The notes beneath the pieces were generated by a model. It saw nothing but the letters and a program-made list of their open reading frames with translations. It made no database searches and had not been told where the DNA came from. A DNA stretch of 64,000 nucleotides from a bacterium BMS3Abin11 (lineage in GTDB: Bacteria; Pseudomonadota; Gammaproteobacteria; BMS3Bbin11). This document shows positions 27,613 to 36,781 of the stretch, piece after piece. How positions within the stretch are numbered: the stretch's first letter is position 1; every line of letters begins with the position of its first letter. The stretch is taken from positions 1 to 64,000 of the forward strand of contig BDTD01000018.1 in the NCBI GenBank assembly GCA_002897635.1, written 5' to 3'. The translations under genes and the position numbers were made by a program.

Positions 27613-28679
27613 TATTTCCACGGCTCCCTGTTCCCAATGGGAGTGACCTGGGGGTAACGGTAAATCTTGTTCTCATAATTCTTTACTATTACCTCTACTT
27701 CATTAATTTCTATAACCGTGTCCGAAGGGAGCAGCGAAATCTTTCCACCCCCGCCAGGAAGATCAATAATGAACTTTGGTATAGCAAACCCTGATATATG
27801 CCCCTGCAGGCCCCTGAGTATATCCAGACCGCACTCAACGCTTGTCCGCATGTGATCAGTGCCACGTGTCAAATCGGCCTGATACAGATAATACGGCTTT
27901 ACCCTGATGGCAATGAGTTTTTGCATCAGCTCTTTGATAGTCTCCAGGTCGTCATTAATCCCTTTAAGGAGGACTGTCTGGCTACCCAGTGGAATACCCG
28001 CATCGGCGAGCCTGTTGCAGGCGGTCGTCACCTCCCTGGTTATTTCTCGTGGATGAATAAAGTTTATGTTTATATAGAGGGGGTGATATTTTTTAAGCAT
28101 CCTGCAGAGATTTTTTGTTATACGTTGTGGGAGGGCGCCTGGCATACGGGTCCCGATTCTGATTATCTCGATATGCGGTATATCCCGTACCTTTTCCAGT
28201 ATCTCTTCAAGTACTTTATCTTTTAGTATTAACGGGTCTCCACCCGAGAGTATTACATCTTTAATCTCTTCATGGTCCCTGATGTAATCAATACCCCTGC
28301 GAACCATCTTCCTTGATATGGGTCTCTTTCCTGCAAGTCGCTTCCTTGTGCAGAATCTGCAATAGATTGCACACTGATTTGTAACCATCAATAGCGCCCT
28401 GTCTTCATAGCGATGCACAATAGACGGGACAGGGCTATCACCTTCTTCATTGAGGGGGTCATCCACACCTACGTCATCATAAATCTCACGTTCATCAGGT
28501 ACTACTTGTTTGTATATAGGGTCATCCTTTTTCTGTATGAGCGCCGTAAAGTAGGGATTTATCTTTGCCGGATATTCTGCGACGACTTTATCGGTCTTCC
28601 CGTTCTCAAGATCAAATACCGTCGAGATTTGATCGGCCTCTTTAAGGCTCTTTTTTAATATATGTTGCCAGCGTTCCAT
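27612..28679 (-). CDS. kamA: Lysine 2,3-aminomutase-family radical SAM enzyme
   Basis: The 355-residue protein has the SAM cluster motif CAIYCRFC in VTNQCAIYCRFCTRKR, LSGGDPL and PLYININFIHPREIT, all as in KamA. The CRFCTRKR form is closer to KamA/AblA than to EpmB, which modifies EF-P. The likely reaction is conversion of L-lysine to beta-lysine using PLP and SAM. The PLP-binding PGGGGK motif is at about residue 307. It lies between an ATP-grasp-like gene and ccsA-resB; the usual partner AblB acetyltransferase is absent. Confidence 0.9.
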   Translation of the reverse strand: MERWQHILKKSLKEADQISTVFDLENGKTDKVVAEYPAKINPYFTALIQKKDDPIYKQVVPDEREIYDDVGVDDPLNEEGDSPVPSIVHRYEDRALLMVTNQCAIYCRFCTRKRLAGKRPISRKMVRRGIDYIRDHEEIKDVILSGGDPLILKDKVLEEILEKVRDIPHIEIIRIGTRMPGALPQRITKNLCRMLKKYHPLYININFIHPREITREVTTACNRLADAGIPLGSQTVLLKGINDDLETIKELMQKLIAIRVKPYYLYQADLTRGTDHMRTSVECGLDILRGLQGHISGFAIPKFIIDLPGGGGKISLLPSDTVIEINEVEVIVKNYENKIYRYPQVTPIGNREPWK

Positions 28680-28712
28680 AGTCCTATACCGTTATTTAAC
28701 CGTTTAGATTGT

Positions 28713-30239
28713 TCAGCTGCTTGCAACGACGGTTATTACCGAATCCGTCATTCCGTGTATAAGCTTTTTATCAAGGGGACATACAGTAGCCAGTATGCCC
28801 GCCAACTTTACATCTTTTCTATACACAAAATAGTATGGACAGAGACGTACCCGCCCCTTCATTGTTTTTATATCGCCTGTGGACTGGTCTAAATAGTTGA
28901 CCTCAACATGTCGTCCCTTATGATATTTCTGGAGTATATGCGGAGTTCTATAAAAATCTTCGAGTGTCCTGTCTATGACATCTCCCCATTCTTTTTTTGA
29001 TACGTCATGTCCGACCACAACACCTCTACTCCCCCACGCCAGCTCTGAAAACCCGGATGGCTTTATAACAAACTCCTTCCTTTCGCTTTGTGTCGCCTGT
29101 TTCAGTTCTGCCCAGCAGGCGACAGGTCGTTTGCCGACTTTAAGCCCTGGAATTATCCCGTAAGGAGGTAGCTCCGCCGGATCGAGTATCCATGTAGGGG
29201 GTAAAATCTTGTGTAGTACAGAAAATACCTTTTCCCCTAATGTAGTCATCCAGTATTCCCTGAGCATGGGGTGATGAAACAGGGCATACAGCATTTTCTC
29301 CTCGAGAAAGGGTTTAAAGGGCGGGGTTATAGACACCCGGTTTTTTTTGGCGCTATACATAATCAGTTCAGCTTTCGGGATATTCATCAGATCGAACAAC
29401 TCAAAGAATCTATAAAGGACGTCGATCTTGCATCGGTTCTCTCCCGATTTAATGTACAGGCCTTCCTCCGTAAATATAATATCCTCGGGTTTAATAGTTG
29501 ATACATTTACGCCAACTTCCCGCATGGCCCCTGCCAGCCACTCCATCTCAGACCGGTAATCCCTGGATTCCTCGGAGACCACAATAGCAATGACTGGATC
29601 ATCTATCCGGGGGGCGGCAGACTTAAGCATATTCAGGAAGCCATCTGCCATTCCCTCTCCCTCACCGACTATCTTATTATCTGTTTCTATAAACAAGGTG
29701 GATGAATAGGCACTGTTGAGGCTTCCAGTAATACCCATACCACCCGGGACGGCATCTAATTCTGTCGCAACCATTCCGTCCTTCGTCAGTATAATGTCAG
29801 GTCTTATGATACCGGGAAGCAGGTTTTTCATCCTGTTCATACGGGCATATTCTATAAGGGACTGAGGTTTCCCCTGATCCAGATATCCGGCAATCCATTC
29901 TGGTTGCTTTCCATGTATGCTTTGATAATAGAGATTGTTTGAGGCGCTATAAAACAGATAAAGACATCTGCCAAGAGACTCGATAAAGGTGAGTTCTTTT
30001 TTTTCCATAAAGAAAGGTTCTGGGGATATATTCCAGTTAATGTAGACTCCGTCCTCAATCAACCTGTCCTTAATATATAGGCACTGCTCTTTATATGCTG
30101 TGTGTCTGATCATTTTGTTGTTTGGGCGATGGTTGTTATTGGTCATCGAAGAAGACGGTCGTCCGACAGATACCGTCCCTGGGTTCGTGAGCGGAATTTC
30201 TCTGATGTATTTCGAGCTGTGATATTCCCGTTTCTGCAC
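28713..30239 (-). CDS. Putative ATP-grasp ligase next to kamA
   Basis: The protein has up to 508 residues. Its first 40 residues look non-conserved, and internal ATGs (30146, 30113) may be the real start. It has ELDAVPGGMGITGSLN near residue 165 and a C-terminal part with EFVIKPSGFSELAWGSRGV, HILQKYHKGRHVEV and MKGRVRLCPYYFV, which resemble the Lys-containing ATP clamp and metal-binding segments of ATP-grasp enzymes. The match is by pattern only. Position 33 bp upstream of kamA suggests it could join beta-lysine to another molecule; that is inference. Confidence 0.55.
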   Translation of the reverse strand: MQKREYHSSKYIREIPLTNPGTVSVGRPSSSMTNNNHRPNNKMIRHTAYKEQCLYIKDRLIEDGVYINWNISPEPFFMEKKELTFIESLGRCLYLFYSASNNLYYQSIHGKQPEWIAGYLDQGKPQSLIEYARMNRMKNLLPGIIRPDIILTKDGMVATELDAVPGGMGITGSLNSAYSSTLFIETDNKIVGEGEGMADGFLNMLKSAAPRIDDPVIAIVVSEESRDYRSEMEWLAGAMREVGVNVSTIKPEDIIFTEEGLYIKSGENRCKIDVLYRFFELFDLMNIPKAELIMYSAKKNRVSITPPFKPFLEEKMLYALFHHPMLREYWMTTLGEKVFSVLHKILPPTWILDPAELPPYGIIPGLKVGKRPVACWAELKQATQSERKEFVIKPSGFSELAWGSRGVVVGHDVSKKEWGDVIDRTLEDFYRTPHILQKYHKGRHVEVNYLDQSTGDIKTMKGRVRLCPYYFVYRKDVKLAGILATVCPLDKKLIHGMTDSVITVVASS

Positions 30240-30353
30240 TGGCCACCTCTCTCCGATCTAAATTGATTAGTGACATCCTAGAACATGTCTGCTAGACACA
30301 GGTCAATCCAGATATTTGGCTTGACATCTTATTGTAAAGCCCCCCTTCACCAT

Positions 30354-30992
30354 TTAACTGCTTCGTCGATAGACCGTGAGCGCCAGTGATTTGGCCAGTG
30401 CTTCCGCCTGCTGTTCCATAACATTGCTAATGGCCTGTGTGATAGCATCCCGGGCCAGGGTGAGCAGATGGGGGATGCGTACTGACCGGCTTAACATACG
30501 AGTTTCCCTGGCATAGAGCATGAGTATGTCCTGTAGCAGGTCCCGGAACTGCGACTCGCTATAAAGCTCATTCACTGCTGCGCGAAATGAACTGACGTTT
30601 TGCCATTGGGTAAGGATGCGGTAACTTGTTTGCAGCAGTAGTTCAATACGCTGCTGCCGATAGCGTTCAATGTCCTGATACTGGATCTGGATATCGATAG
30701 GAAACACGGATGCTTTGCGCAAAAAGGTTTGATCGATTTTCCGTGCTTCCTGCAACAGGGCAGCCACATGGGCAGGGCCAGGTTTTATTCCGGATTGAAG
30801 CACTGTGGCTGCCCGGGTGATGACCATCCGGTCTTTCTCCACTTCCTTGCCGACATTAATGTCCAGAAAAGACTGAAAGGCAGGCAATGCCAATCTGAAC
30901 AGGGTGTAAGCTTTAAGGCCTTCCACAGTGCGCTGACTGAAGTCCTCCATCATAACGCGGTTCATGGCACAAAGTACGTTGACTCTGTTCAC
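30354..30992 (-). CDS. Hypothetical helical protein paired with a methyltransferase
   Basis: The 212-residue protein is almost entirely helical by composition and has no cysteine cluster, signal peptide or membrane helix. GTG 30992 follows GGCGGAAC; ATG 30965 is an alternative. It lies 15 bp after the methyltransferase gene, so the two are likely cotranscribed. I do not recognise the family. Confidence 0.6.
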   Translation of the reverse strand: MNRVNVLCAMNRVMMEDFSQRTVEGLKAYTLFRLALPAFQSFLDINVGKEVEKDRMVITRAATVLQSGIKPGPAHVAALLQEARKIDQTFLRKASVFPIDIQIQYQDIERYRQQRIELLLQTSYRILTQWQNVSSFRAAVNELYSESQFRDLLQDILMLYARETRMLSRSVRIPHLLTLARDAITQAISNVMEQQAEALAKSLALTVYRRSS

Positions 30993-31007
30993 GGTTCCGC
31001 CAGGTGA

Positions 31008-31781
31008 TTAGGTATCGAGAGACTTCATCGCCGTGTGATAGCCTATCATGCCGCCTAACAGGGACTGGCTTGAAACCTCCTCAAATCCCACATCACGAAG
31101 TAAGTCTGAGAACTCATCAGCAGAATAAAACATGCGCAGGGCATTGATGAAATATTGCTTGCAGCCACGGGTCATGGTGGAGCTTCGAAATAGCAGGGCG
31201 GTAAAGTTCAGACAAAAACGCAGGTAGGAATAATAGCTCAACTCCACGAATTTGTTGGCCGGGCGCAGCATATCGCAGTGATAGAAGCGCCCACCCGGTT
31301 TCAGCACCCGCCTGATTTCAAGGCAGACATCTATGATGCGTAAATGTCGCGAGGCATACTGCAGGGTGACCACATCGAAATGATTGTCGGGGAAGGGCAG
31401 GGTATGGACATCGCCGATAGTACTGTCGATATGCATTCCGAGCTTGTTAGCCAATTCATACCCCACCGCCTGCATGGCTTTGCTGCGGTCCATAGCGTGA
31501 ACCTGCAGATCTGGCTGTTTTTTCAAGAGTGCGATACCAATAGCGTTGGTTCCGGCACAAACATCCAGCACCTTCTGCTTACTTTGCACGTCTATGGTAG
31601 AGAGAAAACGGTTGCGAAAGAAGGGCCAGAGACCAAGGCTGGCCACATGATTGGCGTGGTCATAATAATGGGCGACATCAGAAAAGACATCATCCAGTTC
31701 TTCTACCCAAACTTGCTTGAATTGGTGCTCGCGATTATCCTCTTTTGTGGCAAACTGGATTGCGCGCTCACCGTTGGCCAT
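31008..31781 (-). CDS. SAM-dependent methyltransferase, UbiE/COQ5-like
   Basis: The 257-residue protein has SAM-binding motif I VLDVCAGTNAIGIALL, an acidic loop HAMDRSKAM, motif LPFPDNHFDVVTLQYASRHL and the post-core RRVLKPGGRFYHCDML. UbiE/COQ5 enzymes methylate quinone rings. This one differs in the motif I (CAGTN instead of GGGTGD), so the substrate may not be a quinone. It starts the pair with the helical gene. Confidence 0.8.
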   Translation of the reverse strand: MANGERAIQFATKEDNREHQFKQVWVEELDDVFSDVAHYYDHANHVASLGLWPFFRNRFLSTIDVQSKQKVLDVCAGTNAIGIALLKKQPDLQVHAMDRSKAMQAVGYELANKLGMHIDSTIGDVHTLPFPDNHFDVVTLQYASRHLRIIDVCLEIRRVLKPGGRFYHCDMLRPANKFVELSYYSYLRFCLNFTALLFRSSTMTRGCKQYFINALRMFYSADEFSDLLRDVGFEEVSSQSLLGGMIGYHTAMKSLDT

Positions 31782-32030
31782 ATTTCCTCCTCTGTGTAGT
31801 TTTATTGTTGATGTAATTATAACAGTGATGTCTCTACATTATTAATGTAAACCAGCACGATTAGCAGCAATCGCATGTATTTTCAGCCTGCGACCAACCC
31901 ATCCGCAAGTGTTGTTGAGAAAATTGGGGCTCGACCGAAGTTTACGCTAGTATTAGAAACAATTGAAGTAAATGGGGTATGCCATTAGCAGTTTTCAGTC
32001 AACAGGGGAATTTAATGGCAAACCCCTTTT
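31782..32030. other. Intergenic region upstream of methyltransferase
   Basis: It holds a minus-strand -10-like TATAAT (31816-31821) and a palindrome TACATTATTAATGTA (31835-31849) at the expected -35 position, a possible operator. The rest shows nothing recognisable. Confidence 0.4.
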
Positions 32031-32087
32031 TCACAACAAGTGGCTCAGGCGGACGTAAAAAATACACCGATTAGCATGGTGTTAGTC
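32031..32087 (+). repeat. Isolated attC-like site
   Basis: TCACAAC (32031-32037) and GTTAGTC (32081-32087, fitting GTTRRRY) bound a core with GGCTCAGGCGG and CCGATTAGC that can pair imperfectly. It resembles the attC-like sites at 1276-3070 but stands alone. Confidence 0.45.
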
Positions 32088-32106
32088 CCGAAGGAATGTA
32101 TAGTAA

Positions 32107-32511
32107 ATGGAAACTGAATGTCGCAGAAATATTAAAGAGTTGCATGTATTTATTGAGTCATGGCTGAAAGGTCTGGTAGAGAAATCCAGGCTGGAGTTTC
32201 AGTACTTTGAAGATGCACTCGATAAGGATTTTATCATTATACATCCGAGCGGTAAGCTTCAAACTAAGCCAGATATCACCAGTGATTTGTGGGAGGTGTA
32301 TGGAGTCCGGCCCAAAAGTTTCACAATTACAATTCGAGATATCAAAATTAGATCTATATCAGAGAATATTTGTATATTGAATTATGAAGAATGGCAAACA
32401 GGTGTAGAAGAATTAGCTCGTATAAGTACTGTAATTTTTCGAAAACCTGCAAACAGTAGCAAAAATTACTGGTTTCATTTACATGAAACCTGGGTGCCAG
32501 GTTTCATGTAA
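32107..32511 (+). CDS. DUF4440/SnoaL-like small protein
   Basis: The 134-residue protein has an N-terminal helix pair followed by beta strands with FEDALDKDFIIIHPSGKLQTKPD, IKIRSISENICILNYEEWQ and WFHLHETWVP, the pattern of NTF2-like DUF4440 proteins. No catalytic role is known. It begins 20 bp after the attC-like site and may be a captured cassette gene. Confidence 0.65.
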   Translation: METECRRNIKELHVFIESWLKGLVEKSRLEFQYFEDALDKDFIIIHPSGKLQTKPDITSDLWEVYGVRPKSFTITIRDIKIRSISENICILNYEEWQTGVEELARISTVIFRKPANSSKNYWFHLHETWVPGFM

Positions 32512-32704
32512 TCGTATGTTCAGATCAGATAAATAATGACTCTGGATATAGCAAATAATTCCATAAAAGGACAGAATCTCGATTTAAAAATACCAGTAAA
32601 CACACTCTCCAGGGAATAAAAATGCTTGATTTAGGATTTACTAATCCGATGATTGAATTTACACTCACCTGCCAATAAAACAATAGGCTTGAGAGGATAT
32701 TCAT

Positions 32705-33160
32705 GTGAAGAATAAACCATTAAAATTGACCGCACGTAGTGTAGCGTTCGGGATTACAGTGATCTTGACGGTATTTTCAAACAGTTCGTGGGCTGAAAAA
32801 GATAATCGTGTAGCGGTAGTACTTGATGATGAGAATCGCGCATTTGTCCTTCATGAGATGCGGCAAAACGTGAGCGGCCTTCAACAAGCAATAACCGCCC
32901 TGTCCAAAGATGATATGAAAGGTGTTGCGTCCGCGTTGCGGCCTTTGGGGATGCAAAGTATGGCCAGCGTACCTCCGACTCTAATGAGCTCAGTTCCGGG
33001 TGGATTTATGCAAATCGGTATGCCAAATCACCTGGCTTTTGACAAGATAGCGGATGCCGCGGAAAAAGGTGCCTCAACAAAAGATATATTGTCCAGTCTT
33101 GGTATGGCAATGAACCGCTGTGTTGCCTGTCACGCTGCTTATCGGATTGAATCCAAATAA
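32705..33160 (+). CDS. Exported cytochrome c-like protein
   Basis: The 151-residue protein has a signal peptide (ending about NSSWA) and one heme site CVACH near the C-terminus, in MNRCVACHAAYRIES, the layout of class II (cytochrome c'-type) proteins. The start is GTG 32705, since the nearby ATG at 32703 is followed at once by a stop. It converges with a Tat-exported protein of unknown role. Confidence 0.8.
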   Translation: MKNKPLKLTARSVAFGITVILTVFSNSSWAEKDNRVAVVLDDENRAFVLHEMRQNVSGLQQAITALSKDDMKGVASALRPLGMQSMASVPPTLMSSVPGGFMQIGMPNHLAFDKIADAAEKGASTKDILSSLGMAMNRCVACHAAYRIESK

Positions 33161-33188
33161 TCCTATGTTCCTGCAATAAGAAAGGGCT

Positions 33189-34127
33189 TTACACTCCGCA
33201 ATTACTCGCATTACCAAGCTGCCCACCTGGCAATAGACCAGCTACAACCATCGGCTTGTGCACATTCTTCTGCCACCCTCCGATGGATGAGTGATTTTTA
33301 TCAAGAATCGTTTTGGATGCAACCTGATTCCATGATTTATTCTCTAACTTCTGGAAATAATAGGCCATCTCGATATATTCACTGGCATACCAGAAGCTGT
33401 TGGCGTTCCGACCAATGTCATAAAGTTCATCGATACTGGCACCCTGGGACGCCGCAAGTTCATAGAGTCCGAGCAATGCAGAGCCATGGTTGCAGTCCTG
33501 GAAAAAGGTGTCGTTATTGCAGCATGGCCGGTAACTGTTTTTCGCTACTTCGAGAACTCGGGCCTCCTGCTCGGGAGTCAGGTCAATGGCGGAGACCTTG
33601 TTGAAGTAGCCCCCACCGCTGCGTGCTTCACCCAGAACCCATCCACCTGTACTCGCAAAGCGACCGACTGCCGGGCTATTGAGCTTGCTTTTTTCATTAA
33701 ACTGGGTCTTTGTTGCCATTCCTAGTGGCCACATGAGATTGAGCAAAAATGGTGCTGTCTGAAAGCTCATGGTAACTGGTTCGGATGATGGCTGAGTGAA
33801 TAATTCCTCAACCCATGTCGGAAGGCCTCCCCGTTTGGCGTACACAAACTTGAATTTTTCGGGGGAAATAACACCGGCTTCTACCAGTCGTTGTATGGAA
33901 TCGCCGAATGATACATTCAGTTTATGTCCTTCCAGTGGCAATACATCACGAGACATCCTGCCCAGAGCTGCAGTTTGTTTCCCCTTGATATACATTAAAA
34001 ATCTCGTGTCGTTACTGGCCCAGAATAGCGAGCCTATCACGCCCCCCAGCGCTCCCACACCGAGCGCGGCCGAGGTGCCTATAAGGAAACGTCGTCTAGA
34101 GTTAGACGGTTGATCAGAATTCTTCAT
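33189..34127 (-). CDS. Tat-exported conserved protein of unknown function
   Basis: The 312-residue protein starts with a twin-arginine signal (SRRRFLIGTSAALGVGALGG). The mature part has no known cofactor motif but carries a cysteine-rich patch CCNNDTFFQDCNHG near residue 200 that may bind a metal or heme. Tat export suggests folding with a cofactor in the cytoplasm. It faces the cytochrome gene across 28 bp. I do not recognise the family. Confidence 0.75.
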   Translation of the reverse strand: MKNSDQPSNSRRRFLIGTSAALGVGALGGVIGSLFWASNDTRFLMYIKGKQTAALGRMSRDVLPLEGHKLNVSFGDSIQRLVEAGVISPEKFKFVYAKRGGLPTWVEELFTQPSSEPVTMSFQTAPFLLNLMWPLGMATKTQFNEKSKLNSPAVGRFASTGGWVLGEARSGGGYFNKVSAIDLTPEQEARVLEVAKNSYRPCCNNDTFFQDCNHGSALLGLYELAASQGASIDELYDIGRNANSFWYASEYIEMAYYFQKLENKSWNQVASKTILDKNHSSIGGWQKNVHKPMVVAGLLPGGQLGNASNCGV

Positions 34128-34287
34128 GTAATAATGCTCCGTGTACCAGGATTAGTGTCTGAATGACATCTATCAATTTTAGCTTTTGGATGAAGTTTTT
34201 TCCAGCTAATTATGCCCCGAAAGAAAATCGAACCATTACTGTTACTATGGGAATTGCACTATAGGATATGAATCCAGGTGTGCTGTG

Positions 34288-35316
34288 TTAGTCCTTCTGC
34301 CCCTGTTTACGATCTGCGAACTGATGTTGTGTTAAAGCACTTGCGAATCGTTCAATAATAATGCCTGCTGGCTCGATCGTATTGATACCAGTAACACTTT
34401 TCCCTGCCTGCCAGTAATCAAGCGAACCGGTTTTGTCGAGTACAGCTTGTTTCAATTTCCACAAAGATCTCAGTATATAGATTGTGCGCATGAGATATTT
34501 ACGTTTTTGTCCACGCAACATCCATTTTTCGAACTGGTTGGCCTTCATACCAAGGCGGTCGGTATAAGGTGTGCGTATCAATGATACGGGCGTGCCGCTG
34601 ACGCGTTCGCTCAACACGATATCAGATTCATTCGCATCTACGATTGCCTGTTTGTACGGTAGAGGTGCATTACATTCAGTTGTCGCGATAAATCGGGTTC
34701 CCATCTGTACACCGGCATAACCCTGATCCAGGGCATGCAGGAAATTGTTCGGGGTACTGATACCGCCTGCGCATATTATCGGTAGGCCGGAATACTGCAA
34801 TTCATCATACAGCTCCTGTGTCGACCTGCTACCTGCGTGACCACCGGCACGATTGTTCACTGCGATAAGGCCATCGACGCCGGCATTGATTGCCTTCTCG
34901 GCCCATTTTGTTTCGGTGACGTCGTGGTAAACGACTCCGCCGGCATCGTGTACGCGTTTGACGACCCAGTCGGGTTTGCCCATGGAGGTAATAAAAAATC
35001 GCACACCTTCTTCCAATGCGATTTCGATCCACTGCACCATGCGTTCGTGATAGCGCTTGCTACTCTTTTCAATCAGCGCGTTCATGCCAATGGGTTCATT
35101 CGTAAGCGAGCGGATGTAACGCAGGCCCTGGCGGAAACCATAACCATGGACATAAGTCAGCGAGATCGGTTGAACAATGCCCAATGCCCCGGCCTTCGAT
35201 GCCGCTGCCACCAGTTCTGGGTTACTACAGGGATACATTGGCCCGCAGATAATGGGGAGTGCAATGCCCGCATGAAGGGTAAACACGTTCTCGAATTTTT
35301 GTGGGTGTGTTGTCAC
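34288..35316 (-). CDS. Nitronate monooxygenase-like flavoprotein
   Basis: The 342-residue protein has the TIM-barrel FMN features of the 2-nitropropane dioxygenase family: LPIICGPMYPCSNPELVAA, NNRAGGHAG, LPIICAGGIST and GVQMGTRFIAT. Members oxidise nitronates or act as FMN enoyl reductases. Substrate is not predictable. The start overlaps the hotdog gene by 4 bp. Confidence 0.85.
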   Translation of the reverse strand: MTTHPQKFENVFTLHAGIALPIICGPMYPCSNPELVAAASKAGALGIVQPISLTYVHGYGFRQGLRYIRSLTNEPIGMNALIEKSSKRYHERMVQWIEIALEEGVRFFITSMGKPDWVVKRVHDAGGVVYHDVTETKWAEKAINAGVDGLIAVNNRAGGHAGSRSTQELYDELQYSGLPIICAGGISTPNNFLHALDQGYAGVQMGTRFIATTECNAPLPYKQAIVDANESDIVLSERVSGTPVSLIRTPYTDRLGMKANQFEKWMLRGQKRKYLMRTIYILRSLWKLKQAVLDKTGSLDYWQAGKSVTGINTIEPAGIIIERFASALTQHQFADRKQGQKD

Positions 35317-35807
35317 TGTTCTGGTGGTACTGGACCCAGACGCCAGTTCACGGTTGTTCGGGCAACCACATCGCCATTTGTATCTCGTATATCAGCGTGG
35401 ACCTCGAAATCTGTGTCTTCGGTAATTGTCGGTGGTGAGCAATGACTCTCCGCAATCAAACCACCTCGCGCCTTTTTGTAAAATTCGATAGACAACCTGG
35501 TGGGGATACCGCGAGTATCTGCAGACAGGGCGTCTAGCATCGCCAGTCCGCTGGCGACCTCACCCAAATTAGCCAAAGCCAGGGCATGTATCGAGTGCAG
35601 GTGGTTGCGAACCCGTCGGCGATCGCGCATATGAATTTGGGCATAACCGGGTTTAAGTTTCCTTACGTCGGCGCCAATTGTTCCTGTATAAGGGATGACC
35701 CAACCAAGAATTCGGCTAAATAACCAGGCTCCTCCGGGCAGGTGCTCCAGGCGTTGCCAAAGATGCTGTAGGCGTGCGATTGGGTTGTCTTTGATAGATG
35801 AAGTCAT
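35313..35807 (-). CDS. Hotdog-fold DUF4442 protein, possible thioesterase
   Basis: The 164-residue protein has the DUF4442 pattern: PYTGTIGADVRKLKPGYAQI, the helix HSIHALALANLGEVASGLAML and SIEFYKKARG. The family belongs to hotdog acyl-CoA thioesterase relatives. It is coupled to the flavoprotein gene, so the pair may act on acyl or enoyl substrates; this is inference. Confidence 0.8.
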   Translation of the reverse strand: MTSSIKDNPIARLQHLWQRLEHLPGGAWLFSRILGWVIPYTGTIGADVRKLKPGYAQIHMRDRRRVRNHLHSIHALALANLGEVASGLAMLDALSADTRGIPTRLSIEFYKKARGGLIAESHCSPPTITEDTDFEVHADIRDTNGDVVARTTVNWRLGPVPPEQ

Positions 35808-36193
35808 TACATCCTCCTTTGTTGCCCGCTACTATACAATCAATGGCAAAATAAAAACCGGGTTAGAGACATCTGATGTTTAAGCACTTGAAAAAAGCAG
35901 CGTATCTGGTTGATTTGATGTTGCAAGATAATCAAATATCTAAAAAGAGGATATGCCAGTATGATAAAGATAATGTTGTAGAATTGAATAGTCCAGTCAC
36001 AATCCTGGATCTATTAACCGACATGCCAGGAGCGGGTCACAGTAATTTATCCAACAGGGGATACCACTGGGGTGAAACCCGAATACATGCGATTTATGCG
36101 CGGGGAAACAACCAGGGATGAGGAATAGCCGCCATAATAAATCTGCTGCTATACTCAGAAATTTCACGCTAACCTAAACACAAAGGAAAAACT
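35808..36193. other. Intergenic region with doubtful small frame
   Basis: The 386-bp gap has an 81-codon frame (35876-36121) without a ribosome site, recognisable domain or strong codon bias. No other feature is seen. Confidence 0.4.
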
Positions 36194-36742
36194 ATGAAAG
36201 CCACATTATTAACTATCGGAACAGCAATGCTATTTACTATTGCCTCTGTAGCTACAACTGCCTTCGCAAGTCCTGGCGAGAAACATGTTGAAGAAAAGGG
36301 GGGTCATCACGAACAAGGAGAAGGCAGTCAGGCAGGGGGGCATTCGGGTCGCATGGCCGATGTGATGAAAAGATTAAAAAGCGAACTTGGCGATAAATAC
36401 AGTCAGCCGGTGCCTGTAGCCAGCAAAGAACAACTGGCTTCTGGGAAAAAAATCTATACTAATTCATGTGTGGCCTGTCATGGCAAGAGTGGTAAAGGAG
36501 ATGGTCCGGCCGCTGCTGCTCTTCAGCAAAAGCCAGCTGACTTTACCGACCCTGAACACTCAAGATTTTATTCTGACCAGGGGCGTATACAGATAATCAG
36601 AAAAGGCAGTGAAGGTACAGCCATGGCAGCCTGGGAAGGTGTACTCAATGAAAAAGAAATCCAGTCGGTGTATGCTTATGTTCGTTCACTAAGAAGTCCC
36701 GAAAATGAAGAAAAACAGGGGCACGGTGAGCATGCTCATTAA
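36194..36742 (+). CDS. Exported class I cytochrome c
   Basis: The 182-residue protein has a signal peptide (ending about TTAFA), a His/Gly-rich linker, a CVACHGKSGKGDGPAA heme site at about residues 92-107 and a C-terminal Met/His-containing helix (EIQSVYAYVRSL). The His-rich head and tail (HGEHAH) are unusual and may bind metal. It stands alone ahead of mobB. Confidence 0.88.
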   Translation: MKATLLTIGTAMLFTIASVATTAFASPGEKHVEEKGGHHEQGEGSQAGGHSGRMADVMKRLKSELGDKYSQPVPVASKEQLASGKKIYTNSCVACHGKSGKGDGPAAAALQQKPADFTDPEHSRFYSDQGRIQIIRKGSEGTAMAAWEGVLNEKEIQSVYAYVRSLRSPENEEKQGHGEHAH

Positions 36743-36781
36743 AAACGTTCAATGAATGGCATGCCTATGGACAGGACTCGA

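Noticed and set aside
35876-36121. 81-codon frame between hotdog and cytochrome genes
   Set aside because: No ribosome site, domain or convincing codon bias; kept only as a note in the gap entry.
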